Source: UBA7683 sp964397855
GTDB lineage: Bacteria; Patescibacteriota; Saccharimonadia; Saccharimonadales; UBA7683
Direction of reading: 5' to 3'
Assembly (NCBI GenBank): GCA_964397855.1
Contig: CAYNKQ010000001.1
Span: 62,001-126,000 of the forward strand
DNA: 64,000 nt
Within the stretch, counting starts at the first letter, position 1. Every line of letters starts with the position of its first letter. Positions 61,105 through 64,000 of the stretch are shown here, one piece after another. A program made the translations under genes and the position numbers. Under the pieces are notes generated by a model. The model did not search any database. It was given only the letters and a program-made list of their open reading frames with translations, and had not been told where the DNA came from.

Positions 61105-61262
61105 TATGTTACAACGGAAGTTGGTGACCTGTTCTTCGTTAAAAGCTGCGAAGGGCGCGAATTCCAACACTGTGCCGCAACGGTGAATCCTCTCAAGCTT
61201 TATGCAGCAGGGGAAAGTCCGATACGTTTGTAGCGACTAGTAGGTCTCCCGAGCAGGAGGAA
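61105..61262 (+). ncRNA. Cobalamin riboswitch
   Basis: Core elements in order: CGGAAGTTGGTG (61115-61126) pairing through GTTGG with CCAAC (61164-61168); an inserted stem (TTCTTCG ... CGAAGGG) in the peripheral helix; then ACACTGTGCCGCAACGGTGA, matching the B12-box core 'CCGCAACGGTGA'; then AGTCCGATAC as the joining region, and a CTCC/GGAG hairpin (61246-61260) that could be the kissing-loop partner. Established for this class: adenosyl- or aquo-cobalamin binding usually switches the downstream gene off. The assignment is by eye. Confidence 0.75.
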
Positions 61263-61299
61263 ATAAAAAGATCAAAAATTAAAGGGTTTGTCTTTTTTG

Positions 61300-61338
61300 A
61301 AACTTCTGCCTGGATAATACCAAAAGCAGGAGTTTTTT
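61300..61338 (+). terminator. Riboswitch expression platform: terminator overlapping the ribosome binding site
   Basis: AAACTTCTGC (61300-61309) pairs with GCAGGAGTTT (61326-61335), with one G-U pair, followed by TTTTTT. AGGAG at 61328-61332 lies in the 3' arm and is the Shine-Dalgarno sequence of the ATG at 61340. One hairpin can therefore stop transcription and hide the ribosome binding site. Confidence 0.7.
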
Positions 61339-61339
61339 A

Positions 61340-62977
61340 ATGAGGAAGGTAATTGAAGGAAGTTGGGTGGGCCAACGGTCTCAACTTGAGACTGCTGAAT
61401 TTCAGGTTGGGCCAGAAGACTTTGGCGCCATTGGTGCAGCCTGCGAACAATTGCTTCAAGCTAACCTTGCTCAAACTGCCTACTTTGCGAACGATATTCT
61501 GATGCATGGTTCGGTCCGACCAGAAACAAGGCAGCGTGTTTCTAACGAGCTTGTTGGTGTGGCGATTGAAAAACTTGGCAAGCCATTTTGTGTTGAACTA
61601 GAGTATAAAAATAGCCTCAACGGATTGGTTGCAGAAAACGGCGAAACCCTTCGAAGCCTTAATGAACGTGGTCTCAGCAGGGCTATTGAAGAACAGTCGA
61701 AAGACCCAAGGCTGGCATTTATGGTAGAGCGACGTAGAGCAGATATTGCGTTACTTGATTTTATTGAAAACAAATTACCAGTTGGAAGTAGTGTTGTAGT
61801 GGCGTCTGCCTGCCCAGATGCTAACGACCTCCAGATACCTATACAAGTTTTGGAAGATGCCCACTATCAACCAGAGCTTGATCAGGCTATGGTTTGGATA
61901 GTTACAAAAAATGAGACAGGCGTCACGTTTAAAACCATAAATCTATTCCATGCGAATCCTGAAATTCTTGCCCAAACGATTGCTACCGCGACCTCTCGGC
62001 CAGTTGCTGTTGACTCTCGTGAGCGCACGCCTTGGAGCAGAACAGTGGTTGAAGGCTCTGCCGACCAACTTGAGAATACAATTATTGAAACATTTGACCA
62101 AGTTCTAACAACACTTAGGGGCCAAGAAACATTTCACGGCTTAACAAGCGTGGAACGCGGGACTTCAGCGGCAGTTAGTTCCGAGGATCTTACTAGCGAT
62201 AAACAATTTATCAAAATGCTTCAGGCAACTGAGAACATTCTGGAAAGCGTCGCAATGAGTATCACCGGTGAACGTTCTGTTATCCCAAATAATTACTTGC
62301 AAAAAATACTAACCATAAAAAAAGCCAATGGCAGCTTTGAGCTTGAAGGTGAAAAACGCAGAGCAGTCACAAAGCTGCTAAACAATGCCACAACCATAGA
62401 GGAGTCTATGATTGCATATCAAGTGGTGCACACTGCCGCTTGTTCAGGGCTTTGGGCCACCATTGATCAGCTCTATCATCAGCAAGGTGGCAAGCAGCAA
62501 ATGGAATTTAACGGCGGCGATTCAGGTGTTGCAATTGGTGGGCTTAGCAATCTTGAATCAAGCAGAAGTTCAGGTCGCGTAGAATACGGCTGCCCTGGAG
62601 ATAGTGCGCCGAGTAGTGAAACAAAAAGTATTTTTGATATGAATCAATCGGAAATTGCCTCCACGATATTTGGTCGCAAAGTTATTCAAACTAACTGTCC
62701 TAAGTGTGACACAAAAGGGGTAGAGGCTGTTGTTGAACACGGAACCATCACTTGCGGAACCTGTAATGCCTGTGTTGACGTGTGTACGGGTAGGACTCTG
62801 CGTAACGCTCGATTTCGAAAACGTGCTGCAAAGGTGGCTAAGAAAGCTTGGACGTTGTTTGGCTCTGTTAAAAAACCAAAAAAAGAACCAACGTTTAAAC
62901 TTTTTGATTTTTCAAAAGTAAAACAATCTAAGCATACCCAAAAAATCCAAAAACGTGAGACAATAAAGGCTGCATGA
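61340..62977 (+). CDS. Unknown 545-residue protein with C-terminal zinc ribbon, under riboswitch control
   Basis: Soluble, family not recognised. The N-terminal ~300 residues are mixed alpha/beta (SSVVVASACPDANDLQIPIQ, DQAMVWIVTKNETGVTFKTI) and the middle is helical. TNCPKCDTKGVEAVVEHGTI and TCGTCNACVDVCTG form a four-to-six-Cys zinc ribbon near 455-490, followed by a very basic tail (RFRKRAAKVAKKAWTLFG). The tail and ribbon suggest nucleic-acid or protein binding. A cobalamin riboswitch precedes it. Its stop overlaps the nadD start by 4 bases, so nadD shares the switch. Confidence 0.6.
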   Translation: MRKVIEGSWVGQRSQLETAEFQVGPEDFGAIGAACEQLLQANLAQTAYFANDILMHGSVRPETRQRVSNELVGVAIEKLGKPFCVELEYKNSLNGLVAENGETLRSLNERGLSRAIEEQSKDPRLAFMVERRRADIALLDFIENKLPVGSSVVVASACPDANDLQIPIQVLEDAHYQPELDQAMVWIVTKNETGVTFKTINLFHANPEILAQTIATATSRPVAVDSRERTPWSRTVVEGSADQLENTIIETFDQVLTTLRGQETFHGLTSVERGTSAAVSSEDLTSDKQFIKMLQATENILESVAMSITGERSVIPNNYLQKILTIKKANGSFELEGEKRRAVTKLLNNATTIEESMIAYQVVHTAACSGLWATIDQLYHQQGGKQQMEFNGGDSGVAIGGLSNLESSRSSGRVEYGCPGDSAPSSETKSIFDMNQSEIASTIFGRKVIQTNCPKCDTKGVEAVVEHGTITCGTCNACVDVCTGRTLRNARFRKRAAKVAKKAWTLFGSVKKPKKEPTFKLFDFSKVKQSKHTQKIQKRETIKAA

Positions 62978-63573
62978 AGATAGGACTATTCGCCGGAACT
63001 TTCGATCCAATCCATAATGGGCATCTTGCGTTTGCACAAAAGGCCGTACAAGAAGCTGAGCTCGATAAAGTTGTTATAGTTGCTGAAAAGAACCCTTACC
63101 GTAAAAAGCCACATGCCCAATGGGATCATCGCCAATCAATGATTGAGCATGCTACTGAATCCGACACATTTGCCGACCATGATTACGAGTTTTCAAATCA
63201 GTTAGCCCACAAACACACCATGATAGATTTTCTGAATGTTGCTCAAAAACATTACGGTAATGAGCATGAATTTTGGTTTTTGGTAGGTGCAGATACATTT
63301 GAACATATGCATAAGTGGCGTGATGTTGCTGCAACCCATGTCTATGGTGGTTTCGTGGTTGCTCTGAGGGACGAACAGACTATGGAATGGCTTGAATCAA
63401 AGATCAAGACTCTCAAAGATATCGGTATGCACGTTCAGTATAAAGTAGTGCCTAACATGTACGGATCAATAAGTTCAAGCAAGGTTCGTACTCAGGTACA
63501 AAATGGCGGGATTGTTTCTGACATTTCACCAGCCGTCGCTAGTTATATGCAGGCCCACAAACTCTATATTTAG
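62974..63573 (+). CDS. nadD: Nicotinate-nucleotide adenylyltransferase-like protein
   Basis: A 199-residue protein. GLFAGTFDPIHNGHLAFAQK is the nucleotidyltransferase (T/H)IGH-type motif with GTFDPxHxGH, EFWFLVGADTFEHMHKWRDV is typical NadD, and SISSSKVRTQVQNGG is the SSxxR phosphate site. It would join ATP with nicotinate (or nicotinamide) mononucleotide to make NAD precursors in the cytosol. Translationally coupled to the riboswitch-controlled gene. Confidence 0.88.
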   Translation: MKIGLFAGTFDPIHNGHLAFAQKAVQEAELDKVVIVAEKNPYRKKPHAQWDHRQSMIEHATESDTFADHDYEFSNQLAHKHTMIDFLNVAQKHYGNEHEFWFLVGADTFEHMHKWRDVAATHVYGGFVVALRDEQTMEWLESKIKTLKDIGMHVQYKVVPNMYGSISSSKVRTQVQNGGIVSDISPAVASYMQAHKLYI

Positions 63574-63615
63574 TTGCGTAGCATCTGAGTAAAATGCTTA
63601 TGATATACTAACTCT

Positions 63616-64000
63616 GTGCTTGCAATACAAACATATTCACTCCTCGTTGTCGGGGCATTTTTAATAGTAGGCTACTTAGTCGTACGCTTACCGTTGCTGA
63701 GTCGAGCCTATCTACCTGGTTCGCTTATTGCTGGTGCCCTGCTACTGCTTGTTAGTCCGCAAATTGCTGGTCAGTACTTTCCGGATTGGCAACTCAACGC
63801 ACACTTTTATGAATTCTGGCGGATGCTGCCCAAACAGCTGATTAACATTGTCTTCGCCAGTCTCTTTCTGGCTAGGCCACTTTTTCCAATGAAAAAGATG
63901 TGGAGCATGGCAGGGCCGCAAGTGGCCTTTGGGCAGATGTTGGCTTGGGGTCAGTATGCACTCGGTGGAATAGTAACGCTGTTGATACTAATTCCATTCT
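63616..64000 (+). CDS. GltS-like sodium/glutamate symporter, N-terminal part (runs off the window)
   Basis: An open frame from GTG 63616 to the window end (128 residues). TATACT (63604-63609) lies exactly 6 nt before the GTG, so a leaderless GTG start is proposed. Hydrophobic helices (SLLVVGAFLIVGYLVVRLPL, GSLIAGALLLLVSPQIAG) and RMLPKQLINIVFASLFLARP match GltS-type transporters, which take up glutamate with Na+. Family assignment is from the N-terminus only. Confidence 0.65.
   Translation, partial: MLAIQTYSLLVVGAFLIVGYLVVRLPLLSRAYLPGSLIAGALLLLVSPQIAGQYFPDWQLNAHFYEFWRMLPKQLINIVFASLFLARPLFPMKKMWSMAGPQVAFGQMLAWGQYALGGIVTLLILIPF

Noticed and set aside
61105..61262. RNase P RNA, suggested by GGGGAAAGTCC
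   Set aside because: The conserved distal regions of RNase P RNA are missing and the rest fits the cobalamin core far better.
1..64000. UGA recoding (genetic code 25), known in some Patescibacteria
   Set aside because: TGA serves as a normal stop at overlapping gene junctions (for example ATGA at 947-950 and 21462-21465), and genes read through cleanly in the standard code.

Overview
The window looks like a chromosome segment from a Candidate Phyla Radiation (Patescibacteria) bacterium, most likely Saccharibacteria-like. This is inferred from gene content, not from a marker gene: large secreted fibre-like proteins, small cassette-sized genes, many leaderless promoters, a cohesin/FnIII surface protein and the standard genetic code. 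No rRNA, tRNA or CRISPR array was recognised.

Region 1 (1-11.4 kb) is accessory. It holds a lesion-response set (SRAP protein, small DUF6504-like protein, Y-family polymerase), a two-gene TIR-like locus resembling a defence operon, and a run of small autonomous genes (VIT/CCC1 transporter, DUF5661, RBBP9-like hydrolase, GNAT, aminoglycoside-nucleotidyltransferase-like enzyme). The run is punctuated by a related intergenic repeat. One degraded gene precedes the next block.

Region 2 (11.4-26 kb) is a complete-looking nonribosomal peptide locus, very unusual for this kind of genome. A divergent pair EctB-like diaminobutyrate aminotransferase + GNAT faces an overlapping operon: FAD oxidoreductase, DUF2087-GNAT, NRPS1 (A-T-C-A-T-E), NRPS2 (C-T-C) and a Sfp-type phosphopantetheinyl transferase. 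A histone-deacetylase-family hydrolase converges on the end. The second adenylation domain has an acidic pocket code that fits 2,4-diaminobutyrate, matching the aminotransferase. There is no thioesterase, and two of the three C domains have broken active-site motifs.

Region 3 (26-48 kb) is envelope-related. Its centre is an F1-ATPase operon in canonical order (c-like, coiled coil, delta, alpha, gamma, beta, epsilon) but with no subunit a. The c-like protein carries a signal peptide and a large outside domain and lacks the ion-binding carboxylate at its usual place; the b-like protein has no membrane anchor. Surface proteins flank it: a 1025-residue fibre-like protein, a family of four related secreted proteins and two WxL-interacting-protein-like (DUF916-like) membrane proteins. 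An ATP-driven rotary device working on the cell surface, not a proton-driven ATP synthase, is the main hypothesis from this window.

Region 4 (48-64 kb) is mixed: YdeI-like, VOC and hydrolase genes, a truncated ABC ATPase, a LysM-CHAP hydrolase, Nudix, nickel SOD with its maturation protease, a two-component system beside a MacB-like ABC exporter, a cohesin/FnIII surface protein, an iron-permease-family protein, and a cobalamin riboswitch whose terminator stem contains the Shine-Dalgarno sequence of an unknown zinc-ribbon protein. NadD and a truncated GltS-like transporter end the window. More than a dozen genes have a -10 hexamer placed 6-9 nt (usually exactly 6) before the start codon, implying leaderless mRNAs; the NRPS operon shares this architecture.
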